Assembly (NCBI GenBank): GCA_021736745.1
Contig: JAIPFG010000035.1
Location: forward strand, 1 to 15,560
DNA: 15,560 bases
Direction: 5' to 3'
Source: Pseudomonadales bacterium
GTDB taxonomy: Bacteria; Pseudomonadota; Gammaproteobacteria; Pseudomonadales; IMCC2047
Shown here: positions 1 to 7,473 of the stretch, piece after piece
How positions within the stretch are numbered: the first letter of the stretch is position 1
How the letters are laid out: each line of letters begins with the position of its first letter
The notes under the pieces: generated by a model
What the model saw: only the letters and a program-made list of their open reading frames with translations
The model's database searches: none
What the model was told of the DNA's origin: nothing
Translations under genes and position numbers: made by a program

Positions 1-53
1 CAAAGATTGTGTCGCTCAATAAAATTTTTAGCCATTATTTTTTTACCTATCTT

Positions 54-485
54 TTAGTGGTAGATAAACAGCTCGGCTTCCAACCTGTCGTGTTCCGTAA
101 GCTGATCTTGAACATAAGCCTTAATCTCTTCCTCGTTTAAATCCCCTATCGTTTCGAAAAAATAACTTTGGGTACATAGCTTGTCTCCCCTATAAATACT
201 GCTACTTTATCTCTGTATAATGTCAAAAAAATTCTTACGTCGAAAAATTCTTTACGACCGGCATCATATCCATTGAGACCATCGTCGACTCTCCTCGGAT
301 CGCCATAGGAAGGTGATCCTCCGGCATCTCCAACTTGGCTATATCAATATCGTAGCCATACCCAACTTTCTTTATGATTTCTTTTAGTCCATCACAATAC
401 AGCTTGCTAAATACCTTTGTTGATAATTTGGTATTCATACGAAGTGGTGCATCAGCGGTTATACATGATCACAGTAATCACTCAT
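54..485 (-). pseudogene. IS200/IS605-family transposase (TnpA, Y1 type) remnant
   Basis: Reading the minus strand from an ATG at 485, the pieces match the IS200-type single-strand transposase in order. They are MSDY at the start, an LMHHFV-stop-IPNY stretch resembling the usual HxFVWxPKYR, a MPEDHL segment matching the family's metal-binding MPDHVH, then a VVKNFST stretch. An EFF...YTEIK-stop-QY stretch follows, and finally KLCTQSYFFETIGDLNEEEIKAYVQDQL, split here for length: KLCTQSYFFETIG then DLNEEEIKAYVQDQL, ending at a TAA (54-56). The last block is the conserved LWTQSYFVETIG region that normally precedes the catalytic Tyr helix. The gene is broken: in-frame stops interrupt the first 20 codons and the 180-240 region (some at positions where Trp or Arg is expected), and at least two frameshifts are needed (near 438 and near 185). 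The His-x-His pair reads HLP, so the metal site is lost too. A good RBS (AGGAG, 488-492 on the minus strand) precedes the ATG. Family assignment is fairly sure; inactivity is clear. Confidence 0.75.
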
Positions 486-492
486 GTTTGCT

Positions 493-513
493 CCTGCTTA
501 AAAATTAAGCAGG
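493..513. repeat. Perfect hairpin at the IS200-like left end, abutting the tnpA RBS
   Basis: A 9-bp inverted repeat (CCTGCTTAA, 3-nt AAA loop on the plus strand, TTAAGCAGG). Read on the minus strand, the 3' arm ends in AGCAGG, which runs directly into AGC and overlaps the tnpA Shine-Dalgarno AGGAG, 8 nt before the ATG at 485. IS200/IS605 elements carry subterminal hairpins recognised by TnpA, and IS200 is known to hide its tnpA RBS in a left-end hairpin. This copy fits both roles. The exact element end was not identified. Confidence 0.6.
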
Positions 514-1047
514 ATACTTAAATTACCTGGTCAAAATTAAATTGGTACGAATGCGTTTATCTGGTTTTCAATCGGCGCCAACACCGTGATTCATCTTTTT
601 AAGTCTGCCTATCAAGGCATGTATATTTAATGCGGATGATTGTAGCAGGTCAGGTTTTTAACTGTCATTGTTGGCTGTCAATAAAAGATGTTGATTAAGG
701 TTGCTAAGAATAGTCATTTGGTAGCTGGAGGATTGCGCCCCAGCCCGTACATAAAGGGCCGCTCTGTAGTGGTAGTCGTTAAGTTTTGTTAGTTTGACCG
801 GTCGTCTTTCTTCAAATTTTAATATTAAAAAAATGGCCTACACTGGAGCGATTTCGGAGAATCTATTTATTTAAACATTGCTACAGATTTTTTTCGGTCA
901 CTCTATTTGAGAAAATCCCCTTAAATAAAGACTTTCTCGATATGAAACATTCAAAGGATGAAGGCGTGGTCGATAAGCAATTAAATTTACTCAACAATTA
1001 ACCTGGTGCTAGTGGGCTGGCATATTGGTTGATTCTCAGTATTATCT
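514..1047. other. Gene-free stretch between two IS remnants
   Basis: No reading frame here has both useful length and any resemblance I recognise, on either strand. The DNA is AT-rich with scattered stops in all frames. I see no tRNA cloverleaf, no repeat array and no T-tract terminator. It may hold further unrecognisable insertion-sequence debris, since recognised fragments lie on both sides. Confidence 0.5.
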
Positions 1048-1207
1048 TGACCTGCCCCCGATGACGGCGCTCATGCTAGAGTTAGTGTAGGGGATCTGCT
1101 ACATGGATAACACCCTGCACGCTACCGTAGATCTCCCGGAATCAACTGCCTTGGCGAATAGGAAAAGGCAAAGCAGATCATCCATTGGTGATTCATATGT
1201 GCATTAA
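1048..1207 (+). mobile_element. Possible IS3-family left-end fragment with start of orfA
   Basis: TGACCTGCCCCC at 1048-1059 resembles terminal inverted repeats of some IS3-family elements. It is followed about 44 nt later by a small ORF (ATG 1103, stop 1205-1207, 34 aa) with a fair RBS (AGGGGA, around 1089). The peptide contains LPESTALANRKRQSRSS, reminiscent of the N-terminal tail of IS3-type OrfA proteins, where a Pro-rich stretch is followed by a basic patch and the helix-turn-helix. No helix-turn-helix or OrfB follows, so at most this is a stub. The resemblance is from memory and short. It could be chance. Confidence 0.3.
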
Positions 1208-1210
1208 AGT

Positions 1211-1253
1211 TATACAATATATGTTGGTCATTCAATAATGTATTTATTGTATA
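1211..1253. promoter_or_regulatory. Nested inverted repeats upstream of trpD
   Basis: TATACAAT (1211-1218) pairs with ATTGTATA (1246-1253). Inside lies a second inverted repeat, CAATAA (1233-1238) with TTATTG (1244-1249) around TGTAT. The two cannot form fully at once because they share 1246-1249. They sit about 90-130 bp before the trpD ATG, a plausible place for an operator or promoter. No convincing -35/-10 pair with correct spacing, and no leader peptide rich in Trp codons, was found. The region is AT-rich, so chance pairing is possible. Confidence 0.3.
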
Positions 1254-1345
1254 TTGATGGCCGGGTTACATTTGGGTTGAATCCAAATAAATCTGAGCAG
1301 ACGCTAAATTCAATTATATTTCGTGCCGGAATGAGGAGTGAATAA
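1238..1345 (+). other. 35-codon ORF ending in a TAATG overlap with trpD
   Basis: An ORF starting MYLLYIDGRVTFG and ending AGMRSE runs into trpD with stop TAA at 1343-1345, sharing its last base with the trpD ATG. The trpD RBS (AGGAG, 1334-1338) lies inside its last codons. That geometry is typical of translational coupling. Against it, there is no visible RBS before its ATG, it has no Trp codons as an attenuator leader would, and I recognise no homology. The frame is open back to the stop at 1205. It may be the remnant tail of a lost upstream gene or chance. Confidence 0.2.
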
Positions 1346-2382
1346 TGTTTAAAGAAACACTTGGTCGGCTGACGCGCGCTGAAGAACTCAGTACGGCTGA
1401 TATCACAGAGTTCGTTGAGAACGTGCACGACAACGTGATCACCGATATACAGATTGCCGGCTTTCTCGTCGGTTTACTAATGAAGGGGCCGACAGCTAAA
1501 GAGGTGCTCGCTATTGCACTCTCAATGCGCAAATACAGTGTAAAGATCAATCCGAACGTGAAAGGGAATTTACTCGACACATGCGGTACTGGCGGTGGTC
1601 TCAATACGTTTAACGTCAGCACCACGAACGCAATTTTGACGGCTTCCGCTGGCGTCCCAGTGGCCAAACACGGTAGCCGCTCCATCTCTGGAAAGTCGGG
1701 CAGTGCCGATGTCTTGGAGTTCCTTGGCATTACCGTTGAGCTCCCGCCTGCACAGGCACAACAGCTCATCGAAGAGATCGGGATCAGCTTTCTCTATGGG
1801 CCAAGTTTCAACCCAATCTTCCTCAAGCTTTTTGGCCCGGAACAGGCGCTCGGTATCAAGACTATCTTTTTCACGATCATGGGTCCATTACTCAATCCGG
1901 CTTCCGCGACGCGCCAGCTTTTGGGCGTCTATCAGCCGCATCTCGTCGACTTGATGGCGGACGTGGTAGTACAAATGCCCATAGAGCACTGTATTATTGC
2001 CCACGGTATCGATGGTCTCGACGAAATCTCTATCCTTGGCCCGACCATATATGCCGAGGTCAAAGATGGCAGGATCACGAAACATGAGGTAACGCCTGAA
2101 GACTTCGGCTTTAAGCGAGCCACGCTCGAGGAAGTTAAAGGAGGCGATCCGCAATTTAACGCCGATATAATTCAAAACATCTTCGAAGGCCGCGACAGGG
2201 GGCCGCGTCGGGACTTTCTGGTCATCAATAATGGCTTTGCGTTGTACGTTGCTGGCGTTGCTGCGAGTCCGCAGGAGGGTATGGAGATAGCCGAGAAGAC
2301 CATTGACTCGGGGGCAGCGTCTCATAAGTTGGCGGAATTCATAGCAGCTTCACAAAGGTTAAGCATGTCAAAGGTATCTTAA
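1345..2382 (+). CDS. trpD: Anthranilate phosphoribosyltransferase
   Basis: Transfers the phosphoribosyl group of PRPP to anthranilate in the cytoplasm, the second step from chorismate to tryptophan. Length (345 aa) is normal. An all-alpha N-terminal part with the IAGFLVGLLMKG helix is followed by the PRPP-binding GTGG loop (residues 81-84, in DTCGTGGGLNTFNVS), the KHGSRSISGKSGSADVLE block (108-125), the GPLLNPA motif (180-186) and the metal-binding Asp-Glu pair (226-227, in GLDEIS). Two signature blocks vary. The usual GTGGDGxxTFN is GTGGGLNTFN, and the usual KHGNR is KHGSR, changing the Asn that contacts anthranilate in characterised enzymes. As I recall, both variants are common in euryarchaeal TrpD, so activity is still likely. 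ATG 1345 is supported by AGGAG at 1334-1338. First gene of the trpDCF operon; trpC follows after 2 nt. Confidence 0.93.
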   Translation: MFKETLGRLTRAEELSTADITEFVENVHDNVITDIQIAGFLVGLLMKGPTAKEVLAIALSMRKYSVKINPNVKGNLLDTCGTGGGLNTFNVSTTNAILTASAGVPVAKHGSRSISGKSGSADVLEFLGITVELPPAQAQQLIEEIGISFLYGPSFNPIFLKLFGPEQALGIKTIFFTIMGPLLNPASATRQLLGVYQPHLVDLMADVVVQMPIEHCIIAHGIDGLDEISILGPTIYAEVKDGRITKHEVTPEDFGFKRATLEEVKGGDPQFNADIIQNIFEGRDRGPRRDFLVINNGFALYVAGVAASPQEGMEIAEKTIDSGAASHKLAEFIAASQRLSMSKVS

Positions 2383-2384
2383 TA

Positions 2385-3104
2385 ATGTTAAAAAAACCAC
2401 TCAGTCTCGTAGCCTCAATTCGACGTCGTCAACAAGAGGGATTGCTTCCGGTTATTTCTGAGGTCAAGGTAAGCTCGCCAAAAGAGGGTGATCTTATGCT
2501 TGGGCGCGATCCGATAGTCGTTGGTAAGACCATGAATTCCTGCCCCATTGCCGGGCTGTCAGTCATTTTCATCGATGGTGTATGGGGAGGTAGCGTTGAG
2601 CTCATGGAACAAATATGTCAATGTGTCAGCGTCCCTGTCTTGGCTAAGGGTTTCCACACTACATCCAACGATGTCGAGGTATCAGCCTCAGCTGGGGCTA
2701 GCGCGGTGCTCCTTTCGATTTGCATGCTCAGCGATGAACAACTCCTAGAGTGCAACTCGGCTGCCCATCGTTTTGGGGTTGAGACGCTTATCGAGATCCA
2801 TGATGAGGATGGTCTTCAACGTATTGCGGACCTTGGTATTCGCCCCGACATCCTAGGTATCAACAACCGCAATATTATGGTGGGCGAGACTGATAACGGT
2901 GATGTGTCGAACACGGAGCGTCTGGCTGCAAAGGCCCCAGCGGGTACGATAGTGCTCAGCGCGAGTGCGATTGAAGGTCCGGGTGATGCCCTTAGAGCGC
3001 GGGATGCTGGCGCAGATGTCGTGCTCGTCGGTACTTCGATCCTGCGCGCCGCCGACACAGAAAAAGCAATCAATGATCTGGTCGGCGTGGGGTGGAAATT
3101 ATGA
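2385..3104 (+). CDS. trpC: Indole-3-glycerol phosphate synthase, short and divergent
   Basis: Closes the indole ring: converts carboxyphenylamino-deoxyribulose phosphate to indole-3-glycerol phosphate in a TIM barrel. At 239 aa it is shorter than the usual 250-270 because the N-terminal extension is reduced. Family residues present, in Sulfolobus numbering: Glu51 and Lys53 (E26, K28 in SEVKVSSPKEGDL), catalytic acid Lys110 (K88 in LAKGF), catalytic base Glu159 (E137 in LIEIHDED) and Asn180 (N160 in GINNR). Two signatures are altered. VSESGI is LSASAI, so the Glu210 equivalent is Ala193, and RKDF is AKGF. The EVK..SPKEGDL..GRDP stretch resembles archaeal enzymes. It starts 2 nt after the trpD stop, and its stop overlaps the trpF start (ATGA). 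No other barrel family fits better. Family assignment is firm; full catalytic competence is less certain. Confidence 0.85.
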   Translation: MLKKPLSLVASIRRRQQEGLLPVISEVKVSSPKEGDLMLGRDPIVVGKTMNSCPIAGLSVIFIDGVWGGSVELMEQICQCVSVPVLAKGFHTTSNDVEVSASAGASAVLLSICMLSDEQLLECNSAAHRFGVETLIEIHDEDGLQRIADLGIRPDILGINNRNIMVGETDNGDVSNTERLAAKAPAGTIVLSASAIEGPGDALRARDAGADVVLVGTSILRAADTEKAINDLVGVGWKL

Positions 3105-3823
3105 CAAGGATAAAAGTTTGCGGTATGTGTCATGAAGAAGACATCGCACTTTGCGTTGAGGAAGGCGTCAATGTCCTTGGTTTCGTAATCGAACATCCGA
3201 TGCCGACTCCGTGGGGACTCACGCGTGAGCGCGCTGCCAAACTTATGCGCAGTGTCCCGCCGTTTGTGAGTCGAGTCGCTGTAGTCGGTGGTGATGCTAA
3301 CACAATTATAAAGATATGTGAGGACCTTCGTCCTCATGCTGTGCAGGTACATGGTGAAGAGTCCGAAGAGGTCATAGCGGAGCTAAAAGCAAGTCTGACG
3401 GATATGGGCATAACTATAATAAAGGGGATAAGAATACATATTAATGCCGCTGGTGCTACTGGTGTTACCGTAGAGAGTAATGGTGTTCCTTTACAACCCT
3501 GGGAAGGCATTGCAAAGGGCTTTCTTGACGCCGGGGCCGACGCCATTCTTCTCGATTCTATGACAAACGACTTGCCTGCCGGAACGGGAAAACCATTCGA
3601 CTGGCAGATTGCTCAGCGCGTCTCAGCAGCGGTAAGTCCGTTAATCCTTGCTGGTGGTCTTACACCCGAAAACGTCGGTAGCGCGATCGCCAAAGTTCGC
3701 CCCTTTGCTGTTGATGTCATCAGTTCATTGGAGGACAAGCGGCACCGTAAAGTGCGTGAACGTGTTCGTGCGTTTGTGCGCGCGGTACGCGAGGCGGATA
3801 CTGCTTCAGTCGTTTGTTGTTAA
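3101..3823 (+). CDS. trpF: Phosphoribosylanthranilate isomerase
   Basis: Amadori isomerisation of phosphoribosylanthranilate, the step between TrpD and TrpC. Visible: the N-terminal IKVCGM with general-base Cys7, VQVHGEES (82-89), general-acid Asp152 in ILLDS, GTGKPFDW (161-168) and the phosphate-binding LAGGLTPENV (183-192). At 240 aa it is longer than the usual 200-210; the extra length is mainly around residues 112-140. The usual SPRYV is replaced by MPTPWGL, which I associate with archaeal TrpF, and VAVVGGDAN replaces the common VGVFVN. ATG 3101 was chosen because it overlaps the trpC stop as ATGA and follows a G-rich Shine-Dalgarno-like stretch. A GTG at 3092 is an alternative that adds three residues. 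It ends the trp cluster; no trpB or trpA follows. Confidence 0.9.
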   Translation: MTRIKVCGMCHEEDIALCVEEGVNVLGFVIEHPMPTPWGLTRERAAKLMRSVPPFVSRVAVVGGDANTIIKICEDLRPHAVQVHGEESEEVIAELKASLTDMGITIIKGIRIHINAAGATGVTVESNGVPLQPWEGIAKGFLDAGADAILLDSMTNDLPAGTGKPFDWQIAQRVSAAVSPLILAGGLTPENVGSAIAKVRPFAVDVISSLEDKRHRKVRERVRAFVRAVREADTASVVCC

Positions 3824-4098
3824 TGCCTGAGGCTATACGGATTTGTCGTGCACCGTGAGCACTTTACTATGTCCACCCGAGATGATTCTACAAACTGTCG
3901 CCAACCCGCTTCATAAGAATAAGTGAACTGAGCAGAGTCCATAGCGAATGATGATACTTGTTGAGCAATCATTCTTAAGAAAGTGTGTGAAGGAAAACTA
4001 TATTTACCCCAAAGGGGCCTAGAACGCCGTATTGATAAGCGCAGTAGTTATGCGAAGGTCTCATTTTAAATGTGATTATTTCTAGGAGGAGATAATTG

Positions 4099-6513
4099 AT
4101 GTTGAAGCATTTGGTGGTTCCGCTCGATCATGTCGGCATGAATGATGTTGAAAGTGTAGGTGGGAAAAACGCGTCCCTGGGCGAGATGATCAGTAACCTG
4201 GCGTCGGTTGGTGTTTCCGTGCCGGGCGGTTTTGCCACTACGGCAGAGGCCTATCGGGAATTTCTGGCCGAAAATAACCTCACTACGCGTATCCATGAGG
4301 CACTATCCGGGTTGGATGTGGACGATGTGAGTGCGCTGGCGAAAACAGGTGCGGAAATTCGCCGCTGGATTATCGAGGCGCCTTTCAAGCCGGAATTCGA
4401 GCAGGCCATTTGCAAATATTTTGCTAAATTGCAAGCCGGTAACGACCAGTTGGCGGTTGCCGTGCGCTCCTCGGCAACGGCGGAAGACTTGCCGGACGCC
4501 TCCTTCGCCGGCCAGCAGGAAACCTTTCTTAATATTCATGGCATAGACAATGTGTTCCTTGCGATTAAGGAAGTTTTCGCGTCCTTGTTTAATGACCGCG
4601 CCATTGCTTACCGGGTGCATCAGGGGTTTGAACACAGCCTTGTCGCTTTATCGGTCGGAATCCAACAGATGGTGCGCAGTGAAACCGCCGCCAGTGGCGT
4701 GATGTTCACACTGGATACCGAATCGGGATTCCCGGACGTGGTATTTATCACTTCCTCCTACGGTTTGGGTGAAACGGTGGTGCAGGGTTCGGTTAACCCG
4801 GATGAGTTTTATGTTTACAAGCCCGCCCTGAAGGCGGGTCGTCCTGCGATATTGCGTCGTAACCTGGGCGGTAAGGCGATAAAAATGATCTACGATGCCG
4901 CCGGCGCAACGGGGAAATCCGTGAACACAGTGAATGTCGATGAATCTGATCGTAATCGCTTTTCCATCAGTGACGAGGACATTCTGGAATTGGCAACACA
5001 GGCATTGCTGATTGAGCACCATTATCAGCGCCCAATGGATATCGAGTGGGCCAAAGATGGCGATACTGGTAAACTTTTTATTGTGCAAGCTCGCCCCGAA
5101 ACCGTTAAAAGCCGTGCATCGGTCAATCAGCTTGAGCGTTATGTTCTCAATGGAAAGGGCAAAGTGTTGGTTGAAGGTCGTAGTATCGGACACCGTATCG
5201 GCAGTGGATCAGCCAAAATAATCAATGACATCAGCCAAATGGATTTGATACAGCCTGGTGATGTGCTGGTTACCGAAATGACCGATCCCGATTGGGAGCC
5301 TATTATGAAGCGGGCTGCGGCCATCATTACTGACCGTGGCGGTCGCACCTGCCATGCCGCCATCATCGCGCGTGAGCTGGGAATTCCTGCCATCGTGGGT
5401 TGTGGTGATGCGACCACCAGGCTGGTGCTGGGGCAAGAAGTGACCGTTTCCTGTGCGCAAGGGGATACTGGCTTTATCTATGAAGGCCTTTTGCCATTTG
5501 AAATCAAGTGTTCCAGTATTGACATCATGCCGGAATTGCCTTTTAAGATCATGATGAATGTAGGGAATCCGGATTGTGCGTTTGACTTTAGCTCGATTCC
5601 CAATGCTGGCATCGGTTTAGCTCGTCTGGAATTTATTATCAATCGTATGATTGGCGTGCACCCCAAAGCATCGTTGAATTACGATAATCTTCCCGTAGAT
5701 GTCAAATCTTTGGTGGAACAGCGCATTACCGGATATAAAGATCCGGTGGATTATTACATACAAAAACTGGTGGAAGGCATAGCGACTCTGGGTGCAGCCT
5801 TTGCACCAGCCCCAGTTATTGTGCGCTTATCGGACTTTAAATCCAACGAGTACGCAAATTTGATCGGCGGCGAACTGTACGAGCCGGAAGAGGAAAACCC
5901 CATGCTGGGTTTTCGCGGCGCTTCACGCTATCTTTCTGCAGATTTTGCCGACTGCTTCGAACTAGAAACGCGAGCAATAAAAATTGTTCGCAATGAAATG
6001 GGACTTACCAACGTGGAAGTGATGGTACCCTTCGTACGAACGTTGGCAGAAGCCAAAGGTGTGGTGGACTTGTTGGCTGCGAACGGGCTTAAACGAGGCG
6101 AAAAGGGATTACGCGTCATAATGATGTGTGAGTTACCCGTGAATGCGTTATTAGCGGACCAGTTTCTCGAATATTTTGATGGATTTTCAATCGGTTCAAA
6201 CGACCTTACACAGTTGACGTTAGGGTTGGATCGTGACTCCGGCATCGTAGCGAAATTGTTCGATGAACGTAATCCCGCGGTGAAAATACTCTTGAGTATG
6301 GCGATCCAAGCCTGTAAAAAAGCCAATAAATATATCGGTATTTGCGGGCAAGGACCGTCTGACCACCCTGATCTGGCTAGATGGTTAATGGATGAAGGGA
6401 TTGATAGCGTGTCGCTGAATCCGGATTCGGTATTGGACACTTGGCTATTTTTAGCGAGTGACGAAGCGACTACTCTAAAGGGGTCGGAGATGGGTATCCA
6501 TTTAACTTTGTAA
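4099..6513 (+). CDS. ppsA: Phosphoenolpyruvate synthase (pyruvate, water dikinase)
   Basis: Converts pyruvate, ATP and water to PEP, AMP and phosphate, the gluconeogenic entry step in the cytoplasm. Length (804 aa) matches the family (about 790-800). Domain order is complete: the ATP-grasp nucleotide-binding domain with GGKNASLGEM (21-30), RSSATAEDLPDASFAGQQE (123-141) and DIEWA (314-318); the swivelling phosphohistidine domain with GGRTCHAAIIARELGIPA, catalytic His419; and the C-terminal PEP-binding barrel with ARLEF (508-512), GFRGASRY (604-611), FSIGSNDLTQL (696-706) and catalytic Cys749 in GICGQGPSDHPD. No key residue is missing. ATG 4099 is preceded by an excellent RBS (AGGAGGAG, 4084-4091); the in-frame TTG at 4096 is an unlikely start. 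The 275-bp gap after trpF holds no ORF and suggests its own promoter, though none could be called. It could supply PEP for chorismate, but that link to the trp genes is inference. Confidence 0.95.
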   Translation: MLKHLVVPLDHVGMNDVESVGGKNASLGEMISNLASVGVSVPGGFATTAEAYREFLAENNLTTRIHEALSGLDVDDVSALAKTGAEIRRWIIEAPFKPEFEQAICKYFAKLQAGNDQLAVAVRSSATAEDLPDASFAGQQETFLNIHGIDNVFLAIKEVFASLFNDRAIAYRVHQGFEHSLVALSVGIQQMVRSETAASGVMFTLDTESGFPDVVFITSSYGLGETVVQGSVNPDEFYVYKPALKAGRPAILRRNLGGKAIKMIYDAAGATGKSVNTVNVDESDRNRFSISDEDILELATQALLIEHHYQRPMDIEWAKDGDTGKLFIVQARPETVKSRASVNQLERYVLNGKGKVLVEGRSIGHRIGSGSAKIINDISQMDLIQPGDVLVTEMTDPDWEPIMKRAAAIITDRGGRTCHAAIIARELGIPAIVGCGDATTRLVLGQEVTVSCAQGDTGFIYEGLLPFEIKCSSIDIMPELPFKIMMNVGNPDCAFDFSSIPNAGIGLARLEFIINRMIGVHPKASLNYDNLPVDVKSLVEQRITGYKDPVDYYIQKLVEGIATLGAAFAPAPVIVRLSDFKSNEYANLIGGELYEPEEENPMLGFRGASRYLSADFADCFELETRAIKIVRNEMGLTNVEVMVPFVRTLAEAKGVVDLLAANGLKRGEKGLRVIMMCELPVNALLADQFLEYFDGFSIGSNDLTQLTLGLDRDSGIVAKLFDERNPAVKILLSMAIQACKKANKYIGICGQGPSDHPDLARWLMDEGIDSVSLNPDSVLDTWLFLASDEATTLKGSEMGIHLTL

Positions 6514-6834
6514 CTGGATTTTAATCATAATGATTAGGGCACCCTGTCAATACGCGATAATTTTTAGCAGGAAGTAGATATTTTTGTTGGCGGAACAAGT
6601 TGTTTACAAAGTTATGAAATGAGAGAAAGCGCTGAGCTTGATCTGGGAATTTGCGTTGTCGCTCCTGTGCCGGGTTGGCTGGTGTGAAACTTCAGCGCGG
6701 TTATTCCCGTATTGGTCAGTGATATGGAATAGAAGATGTGTGATTTCATGCAGAGCTGCTAGTTTATCGAATTCAAGAGGCGGAGAAGATAGTATTGCCT
6801 CCGAATTTATGGTCTTCGGGAGGGAATAGGTATT
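6514..6834. other. Intergenic stretch after ppsA, no supported gene
   Basis: A small odd palindrome, TAATCAT-A-ATGATTA (6522-6536), lies 8 nt past the ppsA stop. It lacks a T-run, so it is not a classical terminator. Overlapping short frames exist on both strands around 6604-6870, but neither shows a recognisable domain, good RBS or conserved motif. I see no RNA gene. Confidence 0.4.
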
Positions 6835-7317
6835 GTGTTGATGTTTGTGGGTCAGGAGGCAAAGGCGCAAGTACTAAGTTGCTTTAGTTCCTTATCACGA
6901 ACAAACTTATTCGATACGCTCTTTGACTGGCAATTGAGGTTGTTTGTGGTAATGATAATGGCTAATTTGGTTGGATTATTGACACTTTGCGGCCATATTT
7001 TGGAATTAGTCGAGGCACAGATTTTTTTATTGGGTGTTCTTCTATCTACCTTATCCGGTGTTATTTTGCGGAATTACTTCATTACAAAGTCGATTATTAC
7101 GCATAGAGCAACGAGTGGTTATGAGCAGAAAAAAAATAAGTTGGGCTGGTGTAATTACTATTTTATCTGTGCCATCAAGACGCATTATTTGATGGCTTCA
7201 TCAATTATTACAATTGAAGTAGTTATCTCCCGCATAGTAGTGATTTTTCTGTACCCAGCGTTAAGGTTGTTCATCCTTTTACCCAAAATCAATAAGGTAG
7301 AAAGTATGGCGAGGTAG
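6835..7317 (+). CDS. Hypothetical small membrane protein
   Basis: Not recognised. A 160-aa ORF starting at GTG 6835, with in-frame alternatives TTG 6838 and ATG 6841; GGGAGGGA around 6818-6825 gives the GTG a reasonable RBS spacing. Two hydrophobic stretches stand out: residues about 36-76 (LRLFVVMIMANLVGLLTL then ILELVEAQIFLLGVLLSTLSG), enough for two membrane helices, and about 118-148 (MASSIITIEVVISRIVVIFL then YPALRLFILL), for one or two more. Between them lies a polar Lys/Tyr-rich segment. No motif suggests an activity. Its length in AT-rich DNA is hard to get by chance, but the lack of recognisable homology and its place in decayed DNA leave open a gene remnant. The terminator at 7431 would end its transcript. 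Confidence 0.4.
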   Translation: MLMFVGQEAKAQVLSCFSSLSRTNLFDTLFDWQLRLFVVMIMANLVGLLTLCGHILELVEAQIFLLGVLLSTLSGVILRNYFITKSIITHRATSGYEQKKNKLGWCNYYFICAIKTHYLMASSIITIEVVISRIVVIFLYPALRLFILLPKINKVESMAR

Positions 7318-7430
7318 AGCACTTGATCCACGTCGTGTGCCTAGCAATGATAATGGCGCATTTTATGGATATAACATGTGGCAAGGAGTTTTGTTAACTC
7401 ATCGAGTAAGCCCCTATAAGTTCCCTCCTT

Positions 7431-7473
7431 AAGGTGGATTAGGTCATTCTCTACGTCTAATCCACCTTTTTTT
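7431..7473 (+). terminator. Rho-independent terminator
   Basis: A perfect 12-bp stem, AAGGTGGATTAG (7431-7442) with CTAATCCACCTT (7457-7468), around a 14-nt loop, followed by T7 (7467-7473). On the plus strand it would end transcripts from ppsA and/or the 6835 ORF. It isolates the downstream four-gene operon, which must then start from its own promoter between 7474 and 7850. Confidence 0.85.

Noticed and set aside
1..36. Minus-strand ATG at 36 followed by 12 open codons to the window edge
   Set aside because: Too short to judge and no clear RBS; may be the start of a neighbouring gene outside the window.
1200..1345. Trp attenuator leader before trpD
   Set aside because: No peptide with consecutive Trp codons and no terminator/antiterminator pair with a T-run.
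1888..2325. 145-codon minus-strand frame inside trpD
   Set aside because: Antisense to conserved TrpD motifs; no recognisable domain.
2816..3352. 178-codon minus-strand frame across trpC and trpF
   Set aside because: It is a shadow of two well-supported plus-strand genes; its protein is low-complexity (Ser/Arg/Ala-rich) with no motif or RBS.
4007..4017. CCCC-AAA-GGGG hairpin before ppsA
   Set aside because: Only 4 bp of stem; too small to call a regulatory structure.
4648..5193. 181-codon minus-strand frame inside ppsA
   Set aside because: It lies opposite the conserved PpsA coding sequence; no independent evidence of a gene.
5928..6440. 170-codon minus-strand frame inside ppsA
   Set aside because: It lies opposite the PEP-binding barrel of PpsA; composition is that of an antisense frame.
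6604..6870. 88-codon minus-strand frame overlapping the start of the 6835 ORF, and a 63-codon plus frame at 6638-6829
   Set aside because: Neither has a good RBS or recognisable domain, and they conflict with each other.
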